Source of the DNA: Pseudoalteromonas sp. S2755
GTDB lineage: Bacteria > Pseudomonadota > Gammaproteobacteria > Enterobacterales > Alteromonadaceae
Reading direction: 5' to 3'
Length of the DNA stretch: 33,090 nt
NCBI RefSeq assembly: GCF_005886535.1
Contig: NZ_PNDS01000036.1
Location: forward strand, 1-33,090
In this document: piece by piece, positions 24,950 to 32,830 of the stretch
How the letters are laid out: every line of letters begins with the position of its first letter
How positions within the stretch are numbered: the stretch's first letter is position 1
Notes under the pieces: model-generated
What the model was told of the DNA's origin: nothing
Database searches by the model: none
Seen by the model: the letters and a program-made list of their open reading frames with translations, nothing else
Program-made: the position numbers and the translations under genes

Positions 24950-25245
24950 TCACCACTATTTTGGCCATGGCTTGCGTCACGTTTGCAACTCGATATTTAT
25001 TTTTGGCAAAACAACTGCCTTTTACTATCGGTCCTAAACTACAGCGCTTTTTAAGTTTTAGCGCCCCTTGCGTACTGACCGCTATTTGGGTACCCATTGT
25101 ATTTATTCAGGACAAGCACCTTGCCATCACACCAAGCAATCCCTATTTGGTCGCCGCAACGGTCGCGGTAATACTGGCGTTTCGCTTTAAAAACCTCTAT
25201 GTCACCACGTTTGGGAGCTTAGCTGTGTTTTACTTGCTGTACTAA
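24946..25245 (+). CDS. azlD: AzlD family exporter, small subunit
   Basis: The product is 99 aa, starting in the ATGA overlap with azlC. Four hydrophobic helices are visible, with the family pattern ACVTFATRYLFL...L.RFLSFSAPCVLTAIWVP and a C-terminal FRFKNLYVTTFGSLAVFYLL. It partners AzlC. Its 3' end overlaps the convergent DUF4920 gene by 27 bases, so no intergenic terminator exists between them. Confidence 0.92.
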   Translation: MITTILAMACVTFATRYLFLAKQLPFTIGPKLQRFLSFSAPCVLTAIWVPIVFIQDKHLAITPSNPYLVAATVAVILAFRFKNLYVTTFGSLAVFYLLY

Positions 25246-25668
25246 ATGCGAAATGGTTACGGCCGTTGGATTAAACCCTAAGCGCATGAGCGCCGTTTCA
25301 TCCTCTGCTTTACTCACGCAAACTAACGGGCGCTGGTTTAGCGCTTCGAAGCGCCCTGTCACATGGGCTTCACGGCCAATTGCAGCAAGTGGAAATACCA
25401 TATCGCCTTGCTCAACTTCGATATTTACGTCTAGGCCATTTGCTACTCGCAGCGTCATCCAGCAACCTAATTTTCTGCAAACATGAGTGACCACCCCTTT
25501 TACGGTCACAAGGTTTGTTGTGTAGTCATTGAGATTTGGCAAGATGTGCTCTGCCTCGACTAACTTAGACATGTCTGCACCACCGGCAAATTCTAGCGGG
25601 CTTGAAAAGCTAAACCGAGAAAATACCGCCAAAGAGAGTGCTGTTAGTTTTATCGTATCCTTCATCAT
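25219..25668 (-). CDS. DUF4920 domain secreted protein
   Basis: The product is 149 aa with two adjacent ATG codons at 25668 and 25665 behind a GGAG. An N-terminal signal peptide precedes an OB-fold-like domain with the characteristic VTVKGVVTHVCRKLGCWMTLRVANGLDVNIEVE, whose CxxxxGCWM is the DUF4920 signature and may bind a metal. The closing segment VTGRFEALNQRPLVCVSKA fits the family. The function is unknown, probably periplasmic. The gene ends inside the 3' end of azlD on the other strand. Confidence 0.8.
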   Translation of the reverse strand: MMKDTIKLTALSLAVFSRFSFSSPLEFAGGADMSKLVEAEHILPNLNDYTTNLVTVKGVVTHVCRKLGCWMTLRVANGLDVNIEVEQGDMVFPLAAIGREAHVTGRFEALNQRPLVCVSKAEDETALMRLGFNPTAVTISHLVQQVKHS

Positions 25669-25804
25669 TGCGACTCCATAGCTTTTATCACTATTACCTC
25701 ATCAATTGCTTACTCCCATAAAAAGTTATGGAGCATCAATCATATAGCTATATAAAAGTACAATTTGCAACTAAAATCAACACAAAAGTTAATAAAAAGT
25801 AAAT

Positions 25805-26479
25805 TTAGAAATTAAATGTTTTTGAAATTGACGCCACAAATGTAGAATCTGCATAGGAGTCTATATCATTGCTTTCATAACCCAATGAAAAAGACCAAGT
25901 ACTAATCGAGTAAGTTCCAGTTAGATGCCAGTGGGTATAGTCATCATCACCCGACTCCCATTCGTATTTATCGCTATCAAAGCTCATTGAATGGTCTACC
26001 CCGAGCGTCAGTAACCACCGCTCTGTGATTGGGATACTATGCGTGAGCATCACTATCCCGTGAGCAGCTCCTGTTCCAAAATAATCCCATGCATACCAAA
26101 AGTCTAAATTTGTCTGGCCGTAATTAAACTTTGCAAAGGCTTCTGCATAGTTGTAATCAGAACTCACATCATCACCATGATAGGTATATTGCGAGAGGCC
26201 AACATCAAGCTTTAATTTTTCAGTTAACGAAAATTTGTAGCCACCGTACAGATCTCCTTCTAAATCCGTACCATCGCCAAAATCTACTTTAGACACCCAG
26301 CCTCCTGCATACCAACCACTTTTTCCAAACCAATCTAGACTGACTTGAAGCGCTTCATCTTCCTTAGTTTGACTTACGCCGTTAAATAAATAGTCGGAAG
26401 CCAATGTGACGGTAGAGGATGTTGCCGCATTGACGAACAGCGGAGTAAACAACAATGGCACCAGCCAGGATTTTTTCAT
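25805..26479 (-). CDS. TorF family putative porin
   Basis: The product is 224 aa from ATG 26479 with the signal peptide MKKSWLVPLLFTPLFVNAA; a GTG four codons earlier is also possible and no strong ribosome site favours either. The sequence has the TIGR02001/PF09694 pattern: VTLASDYLFNGVSQTKEDEALQVSLDW at the N-terminus, successive amphipathic strands (GGYKFSLTEKLKLDVGLSQYTYHGD, YNYAEAFAKFNYGQTNLDFWYAWDYFG) and a terminal phenylalanine (SISKTFNF). It is an outer-membrane beta-barrel of unknown cargo. It is divergent from azurin. Confidence 0.85.
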   Translation of the reverse strand: MKKSWLVPLLFTPLFVNAATSSTVTLASDYLFNGVSQTKEDEALQVSLDWFGKSGWYAGGWVSKVDFGDGTDLEGDLYGGYKFSLTEKLKLDVGLSQYTYHGDDVSSDYNYAEAFAKFNYGQTNLDFWYAWDYFGTGAAHGIVMLTHSIPITERWLLTLGVDHSMSFDSDKYEWESGDDDYTHWHLTGTYSISTWSFSLGYESNDIDSYADSTFVASISKTFNF

Positions 26480-26600
26480 CTTTGAAATCACTTTTTAATT
26501 AGAGTCATCTCAAGCATAGACCAGTTTTATTGATCTATATCCATTTACAACCCGCCTCACAAAGATGATAATAAGAATGATTTTTAATTAAGGAGTCAAT

Positions 26601-27056
26601 ATGAAAACCTCTCTTTCTGCCACATTGCTTAGCCTCGGTGTCTTTCTCTTTTCTCATGCCGCATCAGCAAATGAATGTGAACTCAGCATCGAAGCCAATG
26701 ACATGATGCAGTTTTCTAAAAAATCACTCAGTGCGCCATCTAGTTGTAAAGAAATTTCAGTCACGTTAAAACATACAGGGAAACTGCCAGCCACCACCAT
26801 GGGCCATAACTGGGTGTTGAGCAAAGCAGCTGATGTTCAAGCCGTTGCGACCGATGGTATGTCAGCTGGCGCAAATAACAGCTATGTAAAACCAAACGAT
26901 AGCCGCGTTTTAGCTGTATCTAAGGTAATTGGCGGTGGCGAACAAACCACAGTGACTTTTTCTACTGAGCAGCTGAAGAAAGATGAAAGCTATAAGTTTT
27001 TCTGCTCGTTCCCTGGCCATTTCGCGATTATGCAAGGTACGTTTACACTTAGCTAG
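26601..27056 (+). CDS. azu: Azurin (type 1 blue copper protein)
   Basis: This periplasmic electron carrier is 151 aa with AAGGAG upstream of ATG 26601. The signal peptide ends HAASA-NE after residue 23, leaving 128 mature residues, exactly the size of Pseudomonas azurin. Copper ligands are all present and in standard mature numbering: Gly45-His46 (MGHNW), Cys112 (FFCSFPGH), His117 and Met121 (FAIMQG). Cys3 and Cys26 form the conserved disulfide. Such proteins shuttle electrons between respiratory complexes, nitrite reductase or oxidative-stress enzymes; no redox partner gene is adjacent. Confidence 0.97.
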   Translation: MKTSLSATLLSLGVFLFSHAASANECELSIEANDMMQFSKKSLSAPSSCKEISVTLKHTGKLPATTMGHNWVLSKAADVQAVATDGMSAGANNSYVKPNDSRVLAVSKVIGGGEQTTVTFSTEQLKKDESYKFFCSFPGHFAIMQGTFTLS

Positions 27057-27064
27057 CCATTTTT

Positions 27065-27104
27065 AGAGCGGAGTTTATACTGAATCTTTTCAAAACCCCG
27101 CTCT
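27065..27104 (+). terminator. Terminator-like hairpin after azurin
   Basis: AGAGCGG (27065-27071) pairs with CCGCTCT (27098-27104), extended by imperfect A/T pairing inside the loop. It lies 9 bases after the azurin stop. The following T-run is short. Confidence 0.55.
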
Positions 27105-27196
27105 ACAGTTTTCCACTTCGGGCGTTTTATACCGCCTCACTCCAGTTAGGTTATCTCTCTCACTGCAATTATTACTTAACCCTTGAACAACATACC

Positions 27197-27241
27197 TATA
27201 ATCATTACAATCAATTGCAAACAATAATGATTATCACCATC
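27197..27241 (+). promoter_or_regulatory. Promoter -10 and Fur box of the PepSY operon
   Basis: TATAAT at 27197-27202 is a perfect -10, with a weak -35 (CTTAAC, 27175-27180, 16-base spacer). A Fur-box match of 16 of 19 (AATAATGATTATCACCATC, 27223-27241, compared with GATAATGATTATCATTATC) lies downstream of it and directly abuts or overlaps the first start codon. Iron repression is the likely control. Confidence 0.6.
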
Positions 27242-27562
27242 ATGAGCTTTTTCTCAATTATACCGTTTTGGTTTGCCGCTGTGTTACTCTACTTAGCGAG
27301 TCCTAAGCAACAATTTTTGACTTCTTCGATACATAAGCCTACAGCATACAGTATGACTTTAGTCATTGTTTTATCTGGGGTTATCGTATTAACTCTGCAA
27401 TACCCAATTATTTCTGCAATGTTAGCCAGTCTCGTTTTAATGATGTTTTCTTTAGTGTCGGTGACCCTAATAAGTGGATACTCAGTAAAACGCCTCTATC
27501 TATGCTCAACACTGGTTTTTTTGCTGTCTCTATTTTTTGGAGGAGTAAGTTATGTGGCCTAA
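27242..27562 (+). CDS. DUF3325-like membrane protein of a PepSY iron operon
   Basis: The product is 106 aa from ATG 27242; alternatives are ATG 27227 inside the Fur box or TTG 27215, and none has a visible Shine-Dalgarno sequence. Three to four membrane helices are predicted. Size, position and a LLYLASPKQQ segment after the first helix resemble DUF3325 proteins, which accompany DUF3649 and PepSY genes in iron-uptake loci. The match is from pattern and context rather than a firm motif. Its stop overlaps the next gene by 11 bases. Confidence 0.5.
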   Translation: MSFFSIIPFWFAAVLLYLASPKQQFLTSSIHKPTAYSMTLVIVLSGVIVLTLQYPIISAMLASLVLMMFSLVSVTLISGYSVKRLYLCSTLVFLLSLFFGGVSYVA

Positions 27563-27806
27563 AACGTTAGTTGGGTTTTTCTTAGGCCTATTACTGTCTA
27601 TTTCTTTGGTGCTAAACCTCAATTTACTCCTGCCACTTTCAGAGTCTACAAAGCTGATGATAGGCCTGGTGCTGGCATTTCCGATATGGGCGGGGATCTT
27701 AGTTTGGAGCTATGCATTCGCAAGCGCTAAAGCCGCGTGCAAACCTATGTTTGCTATCTTTATTCCCTCTTTGTTACTAAACACAGCATTACTGTTAATA
27801 AGATAA
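27552..27806 (+). CDS. DUF3649-like small membrane protein of a PepSY iron operon
   Basis: The product is 84 aa with a strong GGAGGAG 7 bases before ATG 27552. Three hydrophobic segments are visible (LVGFFLGLLLSISLVLNL, LMIGLVLAFPIWAGILVWSYAFA, FAIFIPSLLLNTALLL). Length, topology and a central WSYAFASA-like motif match DUF3649 proteins found before PepSY genes. Overlap with the upstream gene and a 3-base gap to the PepSY gene indicate one operon. The role is unknown; probably an accessory of siderophore handling. Confidence 0.55.
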   Translation: MWPKTLVGFFLGLLLSISLVLNLNLLLPLSESTKLMIGLVLAFPIWAGILVWSYAFASAKAACKPMFAIFIPSLLLNTALLLIR

Positions 27807-27809
27807 CCA

Positions 27810-29405
27810 ATGAAAAATCAAACACTAAAATCATTGACCGAAGCACATGCATGGATTGGGATCATTATTTCAACGGTACTATTCATCGTGTTTATTGCTG
27901 GATCTTTGAGTCTATTCAGAGACAATATCACGGGCTGGGAACGTGCCTCCCTAGCCGCCCAGTCTGGCGAGTCACTTAGCGTCATTTCCTACGACAAGGC
28001 GATTACATCAATTGCGCAGCAATACGATGTCGATACACATCATGGTTTTTTTATGCGCGAGCCTAAGCCACATAACCCTTTTATTGAAGTTTACTTTGCA
28101 ACCCATTTAGACGAGCCGCACCCGATCACGGGCGAAGATCATCAAGACCAGCACCTTCTGCTATCACCACAGACGGGAGAAGTCCTTGCTGATGCCAACA
28201 GATTTGAATTTGCGAGTTTTCTCTATGAATTGCACTACGATTTAGGGCTTGGCCGCGCTGGACTCTATTTTGTTGGGATCATCACCCTATTTTTCTTCGT
28301 TGCAGTGCTAAGCGGGATCATCATTCACTGGCGCAAAATAGCCAAAAACTTTTTCCAATATCGCGCCGAAGGAAAAAAAGACAAGTGGTTAGATGCTCAT
28401 AACCTAATTGGTACGATGGGTCTGCCATTTCACTTAATGTATGCCTTCACGGGATTAGTATTTAATCTCGTTATCATTTATCAGATTTCATACGCCGTTT
28501 TACTTTACGGCGGCAATCAAACGGCTCTGCTCCAAGCTGCTGGATTTAATGAACCAAATATCGAAGCACTGGAGCAATCACGACCAATGCACGGAGTCGA
28601 TCAACTAAGAGTAAAGGCACTAGATACATTAGGAGATGTGTCGCTCACAACGGTGGAAATCACCCACTTTGGCGACAAAAACGCAGTGGTGAGTTTTACC
28701 GCGAAAAGTAACGATGCTTTTTCAAATTACAAAGAAGTACAATACACACTAAACGACCAATCACAAATTTATCTCACTGAAAACAACTATGATAATGCGG
28801 TACGAGCGGGGCTATCTACCATTGCAAGCCTGCACTTTGGTGATTTCGCTGGATATGGCATGCGTCTGGCGTTTCTATGCCTCGGACTTGCAACCGCCTA
28901 CTTAATTGTTACCGGTAACTTGATGTGGATTGACAAGCGTGCCAAGCAGAAAAAGCAAAGCCCTAAAACTCTAATGTTTGTCAAAAGACTGACCAGCGGC
29001 AGTTTTATTGGGGTAATTTTAGCGATTGCTGTTGGCTTTGCATTAACCACTTTACTTCCTGCGACGCATGCCGACAAATTAGAAACGGTAAAGTCCTCTA
29101 TGTTTATGGCCTTTTTCTTCGCCCTGATAAGTAGCCAATTTGCCAAAGATGTTTTGTCCTTTAGCAAGGTGTTATTAGGACTAAGTGGTATTTGCTATTG
29201 TTTAAGTTTAGTGATGAACATGGCCTACTTCGGTAATCAATACAGCTTATTACCGCTGCAAACTAAAGTAGACTTCGCGATTGTGATTGGACTGATAGCA
29301 CTAATGGCCTTGATCTGTTGGAAAACAGTGTCACGGATCAACGCCGCTGCGCAAACCACAAGCGCAACTTCGTCAGAACAAACTTCGCACCAAACTACGA
29401 ACTAA
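27810..29405 (+). CDS. PepSY-associated transmembrane protein (PiuB/FoxB-like, iron related)
   Basis: The product is 531 aa. An N-terminal helix with the PF03929 signature LKSLTEAHAWIGIIISTVLFIVFIAGSLSLFRD is followed by a periplasmic domain with conserved histidines (THLDEPHPITGEDHQDQHLLLSPQTGEVL, FASFLYELHYDLGLG), a second helix (FFFVAVLSGIIIHWRKI), DAHNLIGTMGLPFHLMYAFTGL, and further helices at about 345-370 and 395-500. Members of this family sit in Fur-regulated siderophore loci, and some reduce or release iron from ferric siderophores at the inner membrane. The promoter with a Fur box at 27223-27241 supports this. The Ser/Thr-rich tail (AAQTTSATSSEQTSHQTTN) is unusual but harmless. Confidence 0.88.
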   Translation: MKNQTLKSLTEAHAWIGIIISTVLFIVFIAGSLSLFRDNITGWERASLAAQSGESLSVISYDKAITSIAQQYDVDTHHGFFMREPKPHNPFIEVYFATHLDEPHPITGEDHQDQHLLLSPQTGEVLADANRFEFASFLYELHYDLGLGRAGLYFVGIITLFFFVAVLSGIIIHWRKIAKNFFQYRAEGKKDKWLDAHNLIGTMGLPFHLMYAFTGLVFNLVIIYQISYAVLLYGGNQTALLQAAGFNEPNIEALEQSRPMHGVDQLRVKALDTLGDVSLTTVEITHFGDKNAVVSFTAKSNDAFSNYKEVQYTLNDQSQIYLTENNYDNAVRAGLSTIASLHFGDFAGYGMRLAFLCLGLATAYLIVTGNLMWIDKRAKQKKQSPKTLMFVKRLTSGSFIGVILAIAVGFALTTLLPATHADKLETVKSSMFMAFFFALISSQFAKDVLSFSKVLLGLSGICYCLSLVMNMAYFGNQYSLLPLQTKVDFAIVIGLIALMALICWKTVSRINAAAQTTSATSSEQTSHQTTN

Positions 29406-29507
29406 TATCTATTGAATTAATTCTTTAATCAATTTGAAAGGGGAAATCACATATTAGCTTCGTTAAAGATTTCTTATTTAGAATAACTAAATAGCAAAAT
29501 TTTTACC

Positions 29508-29580
29508 TCGCCTATATGGATGTAACCTTGGCGGTAGCTGGACGCGAGGGCAGCGCAACTAACGCCATTTCCCGCTTCGA
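29508..29580. repeat. GC-rich structured block, candidate dispersed repeat
   Basis: In an AT-rich 265-base gap, about 70 bases are markedly richer in G+C and carry nested complementary arms (GGCG...CGCC enclosing GCTG...CAGC, about 29530-29574). Both strands have short open frames through it, none with a ribosome site. It resembles sequence I associate with repeated copies in Pseudoalteromonas, but only one copy is visible here. Confidence 0.35.
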
Positions 29581-29616
29581 AATAGATAATTTACTTATTA
29601 CAACTGGTGTAAAAAA

Positions 29617-29641
29617 AAGCGGGCTCACATAGCCCGCTTTG
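29617..29641 (-). terminator. Rho-independent terminator of the 941-aa TonB-dependent receptor
   Basis: AAAGCGGGCT (29617-29626) and AGCCCGCTTT (29632-29641) form a perfect 10-bp stem with a 5-base loop. On the minus strand it is followed by eight Ts. It lies 30 bases past the receptor stop codon. Confidence 0.92.
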
Positions 29642-29670
29642 CCTTACTCTCACAGGGAAACAATGTGAAA

Positions 29671-32496
29671 CTAAAACTCAGTCTTAAACCTTAAGTAGTA
29701 CTCACGGCCTAGATATAAAGACGAATGAATCGGATCTGCGTTATTTCCATTACCCGTCGCAAAAGGCGGCGCTTCATCCAATAGATTGTTAACGCCCAGC
29801 GTGATCTGAGTATCAACAGAGTCTAAATGGTAGGTGACTTGAGCATTATGTGTCAGCGTGATATCAACGATATTGGTAAAGTTAACGATTTGGTCGCCTT
29901 GTTTAACCGATACTTCTTCTAACATTGAATCTATGTAGTAACTTTGCCAACTTGCGCTAAAGTCGTCATGCTGCCAGTTAAGTGCAAGGTTAACTCTGTG
30001 CTCAGGCACCGCCATCTGGCCATTAACGCGCTGTCCGGCTCTGTCTTTGGTTGCAAGCCCTGGTTCAATGACTTCATGTTTACTCACAAATGACCAGTTT
30101 AGTGCGGTACTCAAATCACCAAATGAAAACTGCCCGATGTCAAAGCGAACTTCAGCGTCTACCCCTTGACGATTTAACGCATTGAGGTTTTCATTAAACA
30201 CGTCGACGCCGGTGATCACCCCTTGAAACTCACCAGATTGAACGCGATGAACAGAGTCGCAGTACAAACCATTATTCATACATTCACTCAATTTAGTCAC
30301 CGCACTAATGTTACCAATGGCATCTTTTAATTGAATGTCATAAAAATCTAAGGTGATTGAACCGTTTGTAAGCCAGCTCGGCTGATAAATCACCCCTAGT
30401 GTTTTGCTCGTAGCGGTTTCTGGATCAAGTTCCGTGTTACCGCCAGTATTGGTTCTGATCTGCCCGATCGTTTCTCGGTAACTACCATCAGCGGGCACCC
30501 CTGTGCTAACACAATTTTGGTTTGGATTGGCTACAGCACAAGGATCATCGCCATTTTCAAAGCCAGGTAACCTTCCCTTATAAAGTTCCACCACATTGGG
30601 CGCTCTAAATGCTTGTGACCAAGTCCCTCTAAAACTCAACTGCTCATTCAACGCCCAAAATACGCCCACTTTTGAATTGGTGGTCGAGCCAAACGTATCA
30701 AAGTCTGAATATCGAGTCGCGAGGTTTAACTCTAAACTCTCAGCCCAATCATGGTCTGATAATAGTGGCACAACGGCTTCTAGATAAGCTTCATTGAGCG
30801 AATATTCGCCGCCAGTTGGTCTACCCAACCCATCCGTAACTAAAATATTAATAGAGACAGCATCTGTTTGATTGCGAGCCTCAACCTTTTGATTTTCTAT
30901 GCCAAAAGACACACCTAGGTCGCCCGCAGGCAAACTCGCCACTACGCCACTTACATTCGCGCTGGCGATTTTAATCTGGTTATGACCTTGTTGGATCCCC
31001 GGCCAATCACCAGAGAGGTAATTTAGCATATCCTCGGAGATCTCAGAGTCGGTACCGGGTTGACCAAAGATATTAAGCGGCACACAACCCGCAATTAGCG
31101 CATCCGGTGTAGCACCACAGCGCAGCACGCCTTGCTCATCAAAATGAGTAGGACCAACCGCATTTTTAGCCGCTGGCCAATTGAATATACCGGTTTTTAG
31201 TCGTTTGTTTGAGTTGCGACCAAAATTGTAGGCAAGCTCCCAACTCCAATCTGCATGAAAATCACCAGAAAGCGCCATCACAATTCGGTATTGGCTGTTT
31301 TCTACATGGTTCATACGGCCATTGGTTTCTACCATTCTGCGGCGCCAGTCATTGATGGCATAAGGATTACCATCTTTGTCTTTCGGACCGAATTGCTGGT
31401 TGTAGTAGTTATCAGGAGAGTAAGTAAAATCTAAGTACCCACCCCAAACTGGAACTAGTGGTTGTGGCGCACCATTGGTTGTGGATTTTCGATGTGAATA
31501 AAGCGCTTCGAAATTGAATACCACGTCATCCGAAAACTTCAAATTGCCAAGATCATACTCGCCAAACGCACTCATGCTGTAACGTTCAAAAGGCGTTTGT
31601 AGCAAGCTCGGCTCTTGGTAGTTGTATAAATCATTTTGCGCAAGTGACGCATCGGAGATAGTTTCACGCCACTCGCCATATTCTGGGCCTCGGGTAACAA
31701 ATATTTCCTTGCCGTTTTCATCCGTGACTTTCAGGTTACTCCAAGGCATTGCGGAGCTACCGCCTTGACCGTAACTGCCATCGGGGTTAAGGGTTAAATC
31801 ATAACGACTAAAATCTCTGTCGCCGGCATACACTTCTTGTTTTTCATCGTAGCTGGCGCTTACCATAAAGCGCCCTTTATCACCAACAATGCCCGTTACA
31901 AGTTCCAAAGAAGTTGTATCAGCATCGCCTTCAGCAGATTGGCCAATAGAGCCACTGATCTCAAAAATATCGCCCGTTTGGCGAGTAATAATGTTTACAA
32001 CACCAGACACCGCATCAGAGCCGTAAATAGAAGAAGCACCGTCCAATAAAATTTCAACACGTTCAATAATCGCAGTAGGGATAGCACTCAGATCAACTGC
32101 AGCATCCGCGCCATTTCCCCCATTTGGTAAGCGACGGCCATTTAGCAAGACCAATGTGCGCTGCGCGCCTAAACCGCGTAAGTCAAAGTTTGTCACGCCC
32201 GACGTATTTTCATTTTGTGAAGCATTAGGAGCACTGGCTGACACCGTCAGATTTTGCAGCATATCACCAATATTTTTAAACCCGGTTTGCTCAATATTCG
32301 CTCTAGATATTGTGGTTACCGCACCGGGTTTACTTAGGTTTGCCCGCGCGATACGCGACCCCGTCACCATGATCTTCTCAACAGGTTCCGATGCTACTTC
32401 TTCGGCAAACACAGGGGCCGTCCACACCATAGCGCCCGAACCACACAAGCTGGCGATTGCCAACGCCAAAGTCGTTTTTTGTTTTGTTATTGTCAT
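29671..32496 (-). CDS. TonB-dependent receptor, ligand unknown
   Basis: This outer-membrane receptor is 941 aa from ATG 32496 (AAAGGAAA upstream, followed by a signal peptide ending near PVFA-EE); an in-frame ATG ten codons earlier lacks these features. A TonB box-like EKIMVTGSRI is followed by a plug with TTISRANIEQTGFKNIGDMLQNL, NFDLRGLGAQRTLVLLNGRRLP and ERVEILLDGASSIYGSDAVSGVVNIITR, typical of the large OMP receptors for peptides or carbohydrate-like substrates rather than siderophores. Paired cysteines occur in the extracellular loops (for example LRCGATPDALIAGCVP, CAVANPNQNC, CMNNGLYC). The barrel ends YYLRFKTEF. It is monocistronic, with its own terminator. No neighbouring gene indicates the substrate. 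Confidence 0.9.
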   Translation of the reverse strand: MTITKQKTTLALAIASLCGSGAMVWTAPVFAEEVASEPVEKIMVTGSRIARANLSKPGAVTTISRANIEQTGFKNIGDMLQNLTVSASAPNASQNENTSGVTNFDLRGLGAQRTLVLLNGRRLPNGGNGADAAVDLSAIPTAIIERVEILLDGASSIYGSDAVSGVVNIITRQTGDIFEISGSIGQSAEGDADTTSLELVTGIVGDKGRFMVSASYDEKQEVYAGDRDFSRYDLTLNPDGSYGQGGSSAMPWSNLKVTDENGKEIFVTRGPEYGEWRETISDASLAQNDLYNYQEPSLLQTPFERYSMSAFGEYDLGNLKFSDDVVFNFEALYSHRKSTTNGAPQPLVPVWGGYLDFTYSPDNYYNQQFGPKDKDGNPYAINDWRRRMVETNGRMNHVENSQYRIVMALSGDFHADWSWELAYNFGRNSNKRLKTGIFNWPAAKNAVGPTHFDEQGVLRCGATPDALIAGCVPLNIFGQPGTDSEISEDMLNYLSGDWPGIQQGHNQIKIASANVSGVVASLPAGDLGVSFGIENQKVEARNQTDAVSINILVTDGLGRPTGGEYSLNEAYLEAVVPLLSDHDWAESLELNLATRYSDFDTFGSTTNSKVGVFWALNEQLSFRGTWSQAFRAPNVVELYKGRLPGFENGDDPCAVANPNQNCVSTGVPADGSYRETIGQIRTNTGGNTELDPETATSKTLGVIYQPSWLTNGSITLDFYDIQLKDAIGNISAVTKLSECMNNGLYCDSVHRVQSGEFQGVITGVDVFNENLNALNRQGVDAEVRFDIGQFSFGDLSTALNWSFVSKHEVIEPGLATKDRAGQRVNGQMAVPEHRVNLALNWQHDDFSASWQSYYIDSMLEEVSVKQGDQIVNFTNIVDITLTHNAQVTYHLDSVDTQITLGVNNLLDEAPPFATGNGNNADPIHSSLYLGREYYLRFKTEF

Positions 32497-32511
32497 AACG
32501 GTTTCCTTTGT

Positions 32512-32629
32512 AACGTTCCAAATCATAATTAGACGCTGACGATAGAAAGTTTCTTATTATCACCACAGGGAATGTAATAGGTTATTTATTGCGCCTTTTT
32601 ATACTGATAACACAATTAAAACGTTCCAA
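32512..32629 (-). repeat. Two copies of TTGGAACGTT upstream of the 941-aa receptor
   Basis: The decamer AACGTTCCAA (plus strand) occurs at 32512-32521 and 32620-32629, 108 bp apart, 16 and 124 bases upstream of the receptor start. Chance recurrence of a 10-mer so close to the same start is unlikely, so a regulator-binding site is possible. Confidence 0.35.
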
Positions 32630-32830
32630 CAAACAATTCTAGACGATTTGCGCAATATTTATTTACTTTTATTGAATATTCAAGCACCTAATAAAAAATC
32701 ATGTGATCAGTCAGATTTGGCGTGTTCACTATCCCGAGAGCCACAAATGTCACCTCTTTCTTGGTGTTCAATATTGACCTTTCAGGCCACCTAAATCTGG
32801 TAAAAAGCACTTACCGGGACTACCTTTATC

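Noticed and set aside
26561..26579. Fur box upstream of azurin
   Set aside because: Only about 12 of 19 positions match and the right half is poor; too weak to call.
29517..29632. Short plus-strand frame through the GC-rich block (starting MDVTLAVAG)
   Set aside because: It has no ribosome site and reads through a terminator hairpin; a structured repeat is the simpler explanation.
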